Assembly: GCA_023399675.1 (NCBI GenBank)
Contig: JAEWOM010000248.1
Location: 1-5,552 of the forward strand
Length of the DNA stretch: 5,552 nt
Direction: 5' to 3'
Origin: Bacteroidota bacterium
GTDB lineage: Bacteria > Bacteroidota > Bacteroidia > Flavobacteriales > Weeksellaceae
Shown here: positions 1 through 5,552 of the stretch, one piece after another
How the letters are laid out: each line of letters opens with the position of its first letter
Numbering within the stretch: the stretch's first letter is position 1
Notes under the pieces: generated by a model
Told to the model about the DNA's origin: nothing
The model's database searches: none
Seen by the model: the letters and a program-made list of their open reading frames with translations, nothing else
Made by a program: the position numbers and the translations under genes

Positions 1-25
1 AATCCCAGGTTAATCCTTTTCCGCT
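1..25 (-). pseudogene. Continuation of the M1 peptidase frame beyond the premature stop
   Basis: Directly after the TAG at 26-28 the same minus-strand frame encodes SGKGLTWD and then leaves the window. A small/Gly-rich stretch ending in W-D or F-D is, from memory of this family, what precedes the IIxHExxH zinc motif in flavobacterial M1 peptidases. The downstream half of the gene is therefore probably still present and in frame outside the window. Only eight codons are visible, so this rests on a short match. Confidence 0.6.
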
Positions 26-970
26 CTACGAATTGTCGTTGCCGAGATAACCGTTTTTGTACTGGTTGCCGTAGGCAATATTGCTTTGATGCTCCATTCC
101 AAGGTATGGGGTTTCCACCACTTTGTAACTGTCCTCGTAAAAAGGGTAGGGACCGAACCAGTATTCCATCGCCGAAAGCATCGGTTTTACCTGCGTGAAC
201 TGGTTTTTCGCTTTTTCCAGATTGTAATCAAGTACCCAGTAATCGAGGTCGAGTTTCCCCTTCTCGCCGTTGAACGTGTCTTTAAAATTGGCGAATTTAC
301 CGATATTCGGAGCGATACTGTACGGATTAATGCTGTTTTTTACTTCCCATGTATAGGTGGTTTTTCCGTTTTTGGAACTTTTGCCAATCAGTCTGCCGTT
401 GCCGACACCGGTGAGTTCTGCAGGAGTGGTAATGCTCATTTTAATTCCTTCATCCGGTTCATCATTCCAGATGTCTTTTGACGGCAGCCAAAGTGAAACG
501 CCGTCACCTTCCTGCGCAACACTTACAAACGGGTTTCCGTTTTTATCTTTCGCGAAAACCCAGCCTCCGTCCCAGGGCGCATTTCTGGCAATTTTCGGAT
601 TTCCGCTGAATTCGATACGGAAACTTCCTTTATCTCCTTTCTTATAGTTTTTATTTGCACTGATGAAAATGAAATCTCCGTCTCTTCTGTCCGTGAATCC
701 TTTTGCTGTGTTCATCCTGTAATTCATCGGCTGCTGCAGGTCGATCTGAAAAACCGGATTGGCCACATCGCGGGTAATTTCAAAGTAGATGGTGTTGCTG
801 CCGGATAACGATTTTTCGTCGAAATTGGGCTCAACTTGGATTTCGTATTTTTTCACATCCCAGAAATTGCGGAACTGGGTGTCTGAACCTTTGAGTGTAT
901 CGGCTTTTGTGAAAGTCTGCGCACTGAATGTTGCGGCTGCGAAGAACAGGAGGAACGTTGTTTTTTTCAT
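26..970 (-). CDS. Secreted M1-family metallopeptidase, N-terminal part, ended by an in-frame TAG (probable pseudogene)
   Basis: The visible product is 314 residues. It starts with a lipoprotein-free signal peptide (MKK, a hydrophobic run over residues 5-13, likely cleavage after FSA at 17), so the protein is exported. Residues 38-46 (DVKKYEIQV) and the following beta-rich region resemble the M1 aminopeptidase N-terminal domain. GMEHQ at 291-295 corresponds to the GAMEN-type motif that binds the substrate N-terminus. The HExxH...E zinc site, which normally lies a few tens of residues further on, is missing because TAG at 26-28 stops the frame. Family members are usually around 600 residues or more, so about half is lost. 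Beyond the stop the same frame reads SGKGLTWD to the window edge, as expected of an M1 protein approaching HExxH. I infer a nonsense mutation or a sequencing error; as read, the product would lack catalysis. The start at 970 is fixed by the signal peptide. Confidence 0.85.
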   Translation of the reverse strand: MKKTTFLLFFAAATFSAQTFTKADTLKGSDTQFRNFWDVKKYEIQVEPNFDEKSLSGSNTIYFEITRDVANPVFQIDLQQPMNYRMNTAKGFTDRRDGDFIFISANKNYKKGDKGSFRIEFSGNPKIARNAPWDGGWVFAKDKNGNPFVSVAQEGDGVSLWLPSKDIWNDEPDEGIKMSITTPAELTGVGNGRLIGKSSKNGKTTYTWEVKNSINPYSIAPNIGKFANFKDTFNGEKGKLDLDYWVLDYNLEKAKNQFTQVKPMLSAMEYWFGPYPFYEDSYKVVETPYLGMEHQSNIAYGNQYKNGYLGNDNS

Positions 971-1021
971 GAATTAATTAAAGTCAGTCAACGGTTAGAT
1001 GCAGTACTGAATGCAATGTTG

Positions 1022-1029
1022 TAAAAATA
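1022..1029 (-). promoter_or_regulatory. Possible -7 element for the M1 peptidase gene
   Basis: Read on the minus strand this is TATTTTTA, seven of eight positions of the Bacteroidetes -7 consensus TAnnTTTG. It lies about 50 bases upstream of the ATG at 970, a plausible distance. No TTTG-like -33 box is found 19-21 bases further upstream, and the region is A/T-rich, so a chance match is possible. Confidence 0.25.
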
Positions 1030-1044
1030 GTTCTTTTTTTTTCA

Positions 1045-1052
1045 CATATTTG
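1045..1052 (+). promoter_or_regulatory. Possible -7 element for the sigma factor gene
   Basis: CATATTTG matches the Bacteroidetes -7 consensus TAnnTTTG at every position except the first. It ends 32 bases before the ATG at 1085, giving a leader of roughly 25 bases. The nearest -33-like sequence (GTTG at 1018-1021) is 23 bases upstream, longer than the usual 19-21, so the call is weak. It sits in the same divergent spacer as the candidate for the peptidase gene. Confidence 0.3.
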
Positions 1053-1084
1053 TTGAACCGCGATTTGCTGCAAATTCTTCCAGA

Positions 1085-1642
1085 ATGAAAGATGAAAATC
1101 TGCTTCCTTTAATAAAAAGTGCCATTAATAAAGATCAAAAGGCGCAAACGAATTTAATCAATCTGTTTTGGGTGGATGTGTTTTCTTTTGTGCTGAAAAA
1201 AGTAAACAATGAAATTGATGCCGATGAAATTACCGTGAGTGTTTTTTCAAAAGTGTTGCAGAAACTGGAACTGTATGATCCCAGTTTTCAGTTCAAAACC
1301 TGGGTGCTCACGATTGCGCAGAACACGGTCATCGATTTTTGGAGAAAGAAGGCGCGCGAAAACGAGGATGTATCTTCGAATCTGGATGATAACATTAACA
1401 GCTTCGCGAAATCACCGGAAGAGCTGCTGATCTCCGAACAGGATCAGGAAGAAATCATCAAAATCGTGGAAGGCATGGAAGCCCATTACCGTGAAATCAT
1501 CAGGCTTCGGTTCTTCGAGGAAAAGAGCATCAAAGAAATTGCTGAAGAACTCAAAATTTCTGTTTCCAACACGAAAGTCCGCATTATGCGCGCAAAAAAA
1601 ATTCTGTCGGCACTGCTGAAAGAAGGCGATTTCTGGAAGTAG
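1085..1642 (+). CDS. ECF-type sigma-70 family RNA polymerase sigma factor
   Basis: This 185-residue protein has the two-domain layout of group 4 (ECF) sigma factors, which direct RNA polymerase to alternative promoters. Region 2 spans about residues 20-91 and includes DADEIT (45-50), FKTWVLTIAQN (70-80) and the basic end FWRKKAR (85-91), which typically contacts the -10 region. A charged linker follows (about 92-120). Region 4 spans about 125-177, with YREIIRLRFFEEKSIKEIAEEL and a helix-turn-helix ending in NTKVRIMRAKKIL that would bind the -35 element. Length is normal for the family. There is no membrane segment, and no anti-sigma gene follows: the next gene is lipA, 64 bases downstream with its own promoter. 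The ATG at 1085 has no Shine-Dalgarno sequence, as is common in Bacteroidetes. The regulon and activating signal cannot be told from the sequence. The gene ends in TAG, showing that TAG is an ordinary stop here. Confidence 0.92.
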   Translation: MKDENLLPLIKSAINKDQKAQTNLINLFWVDVFSFVLKKVNNEIDADEITVSVFSKVLQKLELYDPSFQFKTWVLTIAQNTVIDFWRKKARENEDVSSNLDDNINSFAKSPEELLISEQDQEEIIKIVEGMEAHYREIIRLRFFEEKSIKEIAEELKISVSNTKVRIMRAKKILSALLKEGDFWK

Positions 1643-1660
1643 CACAATATTTTTTCCGGG

Positions 1661-1691
1661 TTTCCGCTCCTGAAACTTTTCCGTAAATTTG
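1661..1691 (+). promoter_or_regulatory. Bacteroidetes-type promoter of lipA
   Basis: TTTC at 1661-1664 (-33 box, consensus TTTG) is separated by exactly 19 bases from TAAATTTG at 1684-1691, a perfect match to the -7 consensus TAnnTTTG. Transcription would start near 1697-1699, leaving a leader of only about ten bases before the ATG at 1707. The promoter makes lipA independent of the upstream sigma gene and shows that the TTG at 1689, inside the -7 box, cannot be the start codon on this transcript. Confidence 0.65.
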
Positions 1692-1706
1692 TACGATTAT
1701 TCAATT

Positions 1707-2573
1707 ATGAGCGATACAATTCCAAATACCACCGTTCAGAAACCGAAATGGATCCGCGTGAAACTTCCTACCGGAAAGAATTTCCGTGAGTTGAGAACGC
1801 TGGTCGATAAATATAAGCTGAATACCATTTGCCAAAGCGGCAGTTGCCCGAATATGGGCGAATGCTGGGGCGAAGGTACCGCAACTTTCATGATTCTGGG
1901 TAACATCTGTACCAGAAGCTGCGGATTCTGCGGCGTAAAAACCGGTAAGCCTTTGGATGTAAACTGGGACGAACCGGAAAAAGTTGCCCGTTCTATAAAA
2001 CTGATGAAGATAAAGCATGCCGTGCTGACGTCCGTAGATCGCGATGATCTGAAAGATATGGGCTCCATTCTTTGGGCAGAAACCGTGAATGCCGTGCGCC
2101 GAATTTCCCCGGGAACGACGATGGAAACACTGATTCCAGATTTTCAGGGAATTCACAAACATCTCGACCGCGTGCTGGAAGTGGCACCAGAAGTGATTTC
2201 CCACAATATGGAAACCGTGAAAAGACTCACGCGCGAAGTGCGCATTCAGGCCAAATATGAAAGAAGTCTCGACGTGCTGAAATATCTTAAAGATTCGGGG
2301 CAAAACCGTACCAAGACGGGTGTAATGCTAGGACTGGGTGAGGAGAAGGACGAAGTTTTCCAAACGATTGAGGATGTTAGAAATGCAGGGGTAGATGTCA
2401 TCACGCTCGGACAGTATCTGCAGCCGACCAGGAACCACCTTCCTGTGAAAAAATTTGTAACACCGGAAGAGTTCGACGAGTTCGGCGCATTTGCCAAAAA
2501 TCTGGGTTTCAGGCACGTGGAAAGTTCTCCGTTGGTGCGGTCATCCTACCATGCAGAAAAACATATCCATTAA
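1707..2573 (+). CDS. lipA: Lipoyl synthase (LipA), radical SAM enzyme
   Basis: LipA inserts two sulfur atoms at C6 and C8 of octanoyl groups on lipoyl domains, the last step of lipoate assembly in the cytoplasm. The 288-residue product carries the three family signatures. Cys42, Cys47 and Cys53 (C-x4-C-x5-C, in CQSGSCPNMGEC) bind the auxiliary 4Fe-4S cluster that is consumed as sulfur donor. Cys68, Cys72 and Cys75 (CTRSCGFC) bind the radical SAM cluster. RSSY at 278-281 supplies the serine ligand of the auxiliary cluster. Length is normal and no key residue is missing. An in-frame TTG at 1689 would add six residues, but it lies inside the -7 box, so the ATG at 1707 is chosen. sucB, whose product is a LipA substrate, follows after 132 bases. 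No lipB or lplA is visible. Confidence 0.97.
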   Translation: MSDTIPNTTVQKPKWIRVKLPTGKNFRELRTLVDKYKLNTICQSGSCPNMGECWGEGTATFMILGNICTRSCGFCGVKTGKPLDVNWDEPEKVARSIKLMKIKHAVLTSVDRDDLKDMGSILWAETVNAVRRISPGTTMETLIPDFQGIHKHLDRVLEVAPEVISHNMETVKRLTREVRIQAKYERSLDVLKYLKDSGQNRTKTGVMLGLGEEKDEVFQTIEDVRNAGVDVITLGQYLQPTRNHLPVKKFVTPEEFDEFGAFAKNLGFRHVESSPLVRSSYHAEKHIH

Positions 2574-2616
2574 TTGTACACCAAAAAATTTGTCACGTTT
2601 TTTGCGTGTAATACGC

Positions 2617-2647
2617 TTTCCAAAACCGCAGAATTTGCTTAAATTAG
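2617..2647 (+). promoter_or_regulatory. Bacteroidetes-type promoter of sucB
   Basis: TTTC at 2617-2620 and TAAATTAG at 2640-2647 are separated by 19 bases, the same boxes and spacing as at lipA except for one change in the -7 box (TTAG for TTTG). Transcription would begin around 2653-2655, giving a 5' leader of about 50 bases. A small imperfect hairpin (GCGTG/TACGC, 2604-2616) lies just upstream of the -33 box; whether it matters is unknown. Confidence 0.5.
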
Positions 2648-2705
2648 CACCTTAAAATTCAAAAAATAAATAACGCAGTTCAGCTGCTCAAAACCAAACA
2701 TCCAT

Positions 2706-3968
2706 ATGTCAGTATTAGAAATGAAAGTGCCTTCTCCAGGCGAATCCATTACCGAAGTAGAGATTGCTACATGGCTGGTAAAGGACGGTGATTATGTAGA
2801 AAAAGATCAGCCGATTGCCGAGGTGGATTCCGATAAGGCGACGCTTGAGCTTCCTGCAGAGGAAAGCGGTATCATTACCTTAAAAGCTGAAGAGGGAGAA
2901 GTGGTAAATGTTGGTCAGGTCGTTTGCCATATCGATATGGATGCGGCGAAACCTGAAGGCGGTAAGGAAGAGGCTGCGAAAACGGAAGAAAAGAAAGAAG
3001 AGGCGCCAAAAGCTGAAGAGACCAAGAAAGAGGAGCCTAAAAAGGAGGAGCCAAAGAAAGAAGAGCAGAAAGCGGCAACATATGCAACGGGAACACCTTC
3101 GCCGGCAGCGAAGAAAATTCTTGACGAAAAAGGAGTGGACGCAGCGGCAGTTTCCGGTACAGGAAGAGACGGCAGAATTACAAAAAGTGATGCTGAAAAT
3201 GCCGGAGTTCCTGCTATGGGAACCCCAACCAATACCGGTGGATCCAGAGCGCAGACTTCTACAAGACTTTCTATGCTCAGAAGAAAACTGGCGACCAGAC
3301 TTGTTTCGGTGAAGAATGAAACAGCGATGCTGACAACCTTCAACGAAGTGGATATGTCTGAGATCTTCAGAATCAGAAAACAGTATAAAGATGAATTTGC
3401 TGCGAAACATGGGGTAGGAGTTGGGTTCATGTCTTTCTTCACGAAAGCTGTAACGCGCGCACTGCAGATGTTTCCGGATGTTAATGCGTCGATTGACGGT
3501 GATCAGAAAATCAATTACGATTTCTGTGATATCTCTATCGCAGTTTCCGGTCCGAAAGGTCTGATGGTTCCGGTATTAAGAAATGCTGAAACCATGTCTT
3601 TCCGCGGTATTGAAGCGAACATTAAATCACTTGCAGATAAAGTAAGAGACGGTGGAATCACCGTTGATGAAATGACCGGTGGAACTTTTACCATCACCAA
3701 CGGCGGTGTTTTCGGATCGATGCTTTCCACACCGATCATCAATCCTCCGCAATCTGCAATTCTCGGTATGCACAACATCATCCAGAGACCGATTGCCGTT
3801 GACGGGCAAGTTGTAATCCATCCAATGATGTATGTTGCGATGTCCTATGATCACAGAATTATCGATGGCCGTGAATCCGTTGGATTCCTGGTTGCGGTAA
3901 AAGAAGGAATCGATAACCCGGTTGAAATTTTGATGGGAGGAGACGAAAGAAAAGCGCTCGAACTCTAA
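2706..3968 (+). CDS. sucB: Dihydrolipoyllysine-residue succinyltransferase, E2 of 2-oxoglutarate dehydrogenase
   Basis: This E2 subunit (also named OdhB) moves the succinyl group from E1 to CoA in the TCA-cycle 2-oxoglutarate dehydrogenase complex. The 420 residues show the full E2 order. A single lipoyl domain covers about 2-77, with Lys44 in DSDKA as the lipoylation site. A flexible Ala/Pro/Lys/Glu linker covers about 80-126 and contains the KKEEP repeat. The peripheral subunit-binding domain for E3 lies at about 129-166 (PSPAAKKIL...[10 protein letters not shown]). The catalytic acyltransferase domain runs from about 185 to the end, with His383 and Asp387 in HRIIDG. The PSPGESI start and [16 protein letters not shown] ending favour the succinyltransferase over the pyruvate E2. 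The sucA (E1) gene is not adjacent on either side; lipA is upstream and apaG downstream. The ATG at 2706 begins directly before the lipoyl domain. A terminator follows 27 bases after the stop. Confidence 0.95.
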   Translation: MSVLEMKVPSPGESITEVEIATWLVKDGDYVEKDQPIAEVDSDKATLELPAEESGIITLKAEEGEVVNVGQVVCHIDMDAAKPEGGKEEAAKTEEKKEEAPKAEETKKEEPKKEEPKKEEQKAATYATGTPSPAAKKILDEKGVDAAAVSGTGRDGRITKSDAENAGVPAMGTPTNTGGSRAQTSTRLSMLRRKLATRLVSVKNETAMLTTFNEVDMSEIFRIRKQYKDEFAAKHGVGVGFMSFFTKAVTRALQMFPDVNASIDGDQKINYDFCDISIAVSGPKGLMVPVLRNAETMSFRGIEANIKSLADKVRDGGITVDEMTGGTFTITNGGVFGSMLSTPIINPPQSAILGMHNIIQRPIAVDGQVVIHPMMYVAMSYDHRIIDGRESVGFLVAVKEGIDNPVEILMGGDERKALEL

Positions 3969-3995
3969 CAGCTGAACAGCTGCAAAACATGATAG

Positions 3996-4027
3996 AATCC
4001 CGCTTTGTTAAAAAAGGCGGGATTTTT
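3996..4027 (+). terminator. Rho-independent terminator after sucB
   Basis: AATCCCGC at 3996-4003 pairs perfectly with GCGGGATT at 4017-4024. Pairing can extend three more positions (4004-4006 with 4014-4016, one a G-T pair), leaving a seven-base loop. The right arm runs into a short T stretch to 4027. It sits 27 bases past the sucB stop and upstream of the favoured apaG start, so it should separate sucB from apaG transcription. Confidence 0.8.
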
Positions 4028-4051
4028 GTATTGCTAAAGAAAACAATGGTT

Positions 4052-4438
4052 ATGGTTTCAAAAATTACTTCCGATATCAGAATTTCCGTCTTTCCGAAGT
4101 ACGACGTGAAGAACAGTTTTCCGTCTGAAAACCGTCATGTTTTTAAGTACAATATTACTATCGAAAACCTCGGGGAGATTCCGGTAAAAGTGCTCAGGAG
4201 AAAATGGCTCATTTACGACGTTGGCTTTGGTTTTACTGAAGTTTCGGGTGATGGCGTCATCGGACTTACCCCCGAAATTCAGCCAGGAGAACAGTTTACG
4301 TATTTCTCCAATGTCATGCTTCGTTCCGGCGTAGGCAGTATGACGGGCAAATATCTGCTGAAACATCTGCTGACATCAGAAAATATTGAAGTCGATATTC
4401 CGAAATTCAATCTATTGTCCGAGGTACTCAGTAATTAA
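4052..4438 (+). CDS. apaG: ApaG domain protein (DUF525 family)
   Basis: The 128-residue product matches ApaG along its whole length, including the hallmark GDGVIGLTPEIQPGE at 66-80 and RRKWLI near 49-54, on a fibronectin-like all-beta fold. ApaG is often annotated as a Co2+/Mg2+ efflux-associated protein from Salmonella corD genetics, but it has no membrane segment and its biochemical role is not settled. The frame is open upstream to an ATG at 3989, but that start would translate through the sucB terminator and add 21 residues not expected in the family. ATG at 4052 (MVSKITS) is therefore chosen, with ATG at 4046 two codons upstream as an alternative. No clear promoter was found; initiation inside the terminator region or read-through from sucB are both possible. 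The gene converges on the exonuclease gene with only four bases between stops. Confidence 0.9.
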   Translation: MVSKITSDIRISVFPKYDVKNSFPSENRHVFKYNITIENLGEIPVKVLRRKWLIYDVGFGFTEVSGDGVIGLTPEIQPGEQFTYFSNVMLRSGVGSMTGKYLLKHLLTSENIEVDIPKFNLLSEVLSN

Positions 4439-4442
4439 GGAC

Positions 4443-5000
4443 TTACAACACCTTGATATTCTTAATAAAAACTTCGTCAATTTCCGATCTGCTGGTTACC
4501 ATCAGTTGATTAAAACCCAGCAGCGACAGCTTTGCACAGACTTCCGCATAATCCCCTGCGCGGTGATGATTAAAGCTAAGACTGTGAACATTCGCGAGAT
4601 TTTTCAATCCGTAGCTTGACAGGCCTTTCCACGATTTTCTGGCAATCTGTACAGAACACAGATATTTCATTTTAGGCTTGAAGAATCCGAAGTAATCGAG
4701 GCAACCGCGTAATACGCCCGCATCAAAAGCTGCATTGTGCGCAATCATCAGGTTTCCGTAGAGTAAATCCTGCGCTTCATGCCATACATCCTGAAAAGTA
4801 GGCGCGTGCTGGACATCTTCAGGGACGATGCCGTGAACGGCTATATTGTGTCGGTTGAAATACGGAAAACACGGAGGTTTTATCAGCCAGGTCTTCGTTT
4901 CCACAATTTCGCCGTTTTCCACCACGCAGATTCCCATTTCGCATGCAGAGTTTTTCTCGTGTGTGGCTGTTTCAAAGTCGATAGCGCAGAAATCGATCAT
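4443..5000 (-). CDS. DEDDh-type 3'-5' exonuclease (DnaQ/RNase T-like)
   Basis: The 185-residue protein is a single exonuclease domain of the DEDDh superfamily, which removes nucleotides from DNA or RNA 3' ends with two metal ions. The ExoI motif is IDFET with Asp8 and Glu10. ExoII is AHNAAFDAGVL with Asp93. ExoIII is HHRAGDYAEVCA, where His145 and Asp150 have the His-x4-Asp spacing of the family. All catalytic residues are therefore present. About 35 residues follow the ExoIII motif with no recognised domain. It lacks the polymerase or BRCT parts of larger relatives, so it could be a stand-alone repair exonuclease, a DnaQ-like proofreading paralogue or an RNase; sequence alone does not decide. 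Its ATG overlaps the upstream hydrolase stop by four bases (ATGA, 4997-5000), implying co-transcription and coupled translation. Confidence 0.93.
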   Translation of the reverse strand: MIDFCAIDFETATHEKNSACEMGICVVENGEIVETKTWLIKPPCFPYFNRHNIAVHGIVPEDVQHAPTFQDVWHEAQDLLYGNLMIAHNAAFDAGVLRGCLDYFGFFKPKMKYLCSVQIARKSWKGLSSYGLKNLANVHSLSFNHHRAGDYAEVCAKLSLLGFNQLMVTSRSEIDEVFIKNIKVL

Positions 5001-5552
5001 TTCAGAATCTTTTCGATTTCATCCCAATAGCTGCTGTTTTTAGCGAGATTGTCATGGCTTCCGCCGGCAATCGTAATGAATTTCTTCTTGAGTTCCGGCT
5101 TTTCAGTTTTTAATGTTTCAAATAGTTTTCGTCCGGATTTTATTGGCACCACTTTATCCCGGTCCCCATGAAAATGAAAAACCGGACAGTTCACTTCCAG
5201 AATATTTTTATTGGACAGAAAATGATAAGTCATCGTTGGCGAAATGCGGTCGGTAGCTTTTGACGGCAGCCACCTGTTTGCCATATCCTGCAGGTTAAAG
5301 AATGTTGCTTCCAGAATCAGCGTGCGCGGTTCGTTATCTGCTGCGATTTTCGTTGCAAAGGCACCTCCGAGACTTCTGCCGTACACCACGATTTTTTCTT
5401 CGCCATATTTTTCTTTCAGAAAATCATAACAGAACTGGGCATCACCAAAAAGAAATTCTTCTTTTCTCGGTCCGCTGCTTTTGCCGTAGCTCCGGTAATC
5501 GGGAACGAGCACATCGTAACCGAATTTAAGGAACTCTGCTGCGATTTTACCC
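4997..5552 (-). CDS. Alpha/beta hydrolase (YfhR/BEM46-like), 5' end outside the window
   Basis: The open frame reaches the right window edge; 184 residues are visible, beginning GKIAAEFLKFGYDVLVPDYR, so it is truncated. A GTG at 5510-5512 can look like a start but lies inside the conserved core. The serine hydrolase triad is visible: the nucleophile in GRSLGG (residue 60 of the fragment), the acid in HGDRDKVVP (second Asp, residue 132) and the histidine in GGSHDNL (residue 166). The strand before DYRSYGKSSG, with G-S-G after it, matches the BEM46/YfhR-type branch often annotated as a cytosolic or membrane-anchored esterase/peptidase-like hydrolase. The N-terminal part with the oxyanion strand, and any signal or membrane anchor, is not in view. 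The substrate is unknown. The stop (TGA, 4997-4999) overlaps the exonuclease ATG, so the two form an operon. Confidence 0.9.
   Translation of the reverse strand, partial: GKIAAEFLKFGYDVLVPDYRSYGKSSGPRKEEFLFGDAQFCYDFLKEKYGEEKIVVYGRSLGGAFATKIAADNEPRTLILEATFFNLQDMANRWLPSKATDRISPTMTYHFLSNKNILEVNCPVFHFHGDRDKVVPIKSGRKLFETLKTEKPELKKKFITIAGGSHDNLAKNSSYWDEIEKILK

Noticed and set aside
1071..1078. CAAATTCT as the -7 box of the sigma gene, with TTTG at 1049-1052
   Set aside because: Poor match to TAnnTTTG, 18-base spacing, and it would put the transcript start at or past the ATG.
1689..1706. TTG start giving six extra LipA residues
   Set aside because: The TTG is part of the perfect -7 promoter box, so it would lie upstream of the transcript start.
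1701..2303. 200-codon open frame on the minus strand opposite lipA
   Set aside because: It lies wholly inside lipA, its product is rich in His/Phe/Ala with no recognisable domain, and it is explained as an antisense shadow.
2594..2616. Possible lipA terminator (CACG/CGTG and GCGTG/TACGC hairpins)
   Set aside because: Stems are only four to five base pairs, mutually exclusive, and not followed by a T tract; the region is better read as the upstream edge of the sucB promoter.
2880..3442. Two minus-strand frames of about 175 codons opposite sucB
   Set aside because: Their Leu/Phe/Ser-rich low-complexity sequences are the complement of the purine-rich SucB linker, not real membrane proteins.
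3969..3982. CAGCT/AGCTG hairpin just after the sucB stop as a terminator
   Set aside because: Five-base stem with no T tract; the stronger hairpin at 3996-4024 is the credible terminator.
4435..4456. Weak inverted repeat between apaG and the exonuclease gene as a bidirectional terminator
   Set aside because: Six pairs including a G-T, a ten-base loop and no T tract on either side.
5510..5512. GTG as the start of the hydrolase gene
   Set aside because: The frame stays open to the window edge and the residues before it (FLKFGYD) belong to the alpha/beta hydrolase core, so the gene is truncated by the window.

Overview
The window looks like chromosomal housekeeping DNA from a Flavobacteriia bacterium, most likely the Chryseobacterium/Kaistella/Elizabethkingia group (Weeksellaceae). 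The reasons are the protein styles recalled for that group (LipA, a SucB with an Ala/Lys/Glu linker, a secreted M1 peptidase with GMEHQ), the general lack of Shine-Dalgarno sequences, and two promoters with the Bacteroidetes -33/-7 layout (TTTC, 19 bases, TAAATT[T/A]G). The assignment is by inspection only; no database was searched.

Layout. The left end (minus strand) carries the N-terminal part of a secreted M1-family metallopeptidase. Its frame is closed by an in-frame TAG at 26-28, just after the GMEHQ substrate-binding motif and before the expected HExxH zinc site, yet it keeps reading as M1-like protein to the window edge. A 114-base divergent spacer separates it from a plus-strand run: an ECF-type sigma factor, lipoyl synthase (lipA), the E2 subunit of 2-oxoglutarate dehydrogenase (sucB/odhB), a rho-independent terminator, and apaG. 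Converging on apaG with a 4-base gap is a minus-strand pair: a DEDDh 3'-5' exonuclease and, upstream of it, an alpha/beta hydrolase that runs off the right edge. The hydrolase stop and exonuclease start overlap by 4 bases (ATGA).

How the genes relate. LipA makes the lipoyl cofactor that SucB carries on Lys44 of its lipoyl domain, so enzyme and client sit side by side, although each appears to have its own promoter. The sucA partner (E1), lipB/lplA and the E3 gene are not in the window. The sigma factor has no anti-sigma gene beside it. ApaG, the exonuclease and the hydrolase have no evident link to lipoate metabolism.

No mobile element, CRISPR array, tRNA, rRNA or riboswitch was recognised, and no gene-free stretch exceeds 300 bases. 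I found no convincing new biological system. The most notable observation is the apparent nonsense mutation in the M1 peptidase. Two start sites (lipA, apaG) should be placed downstream of the longest possible ORF start.
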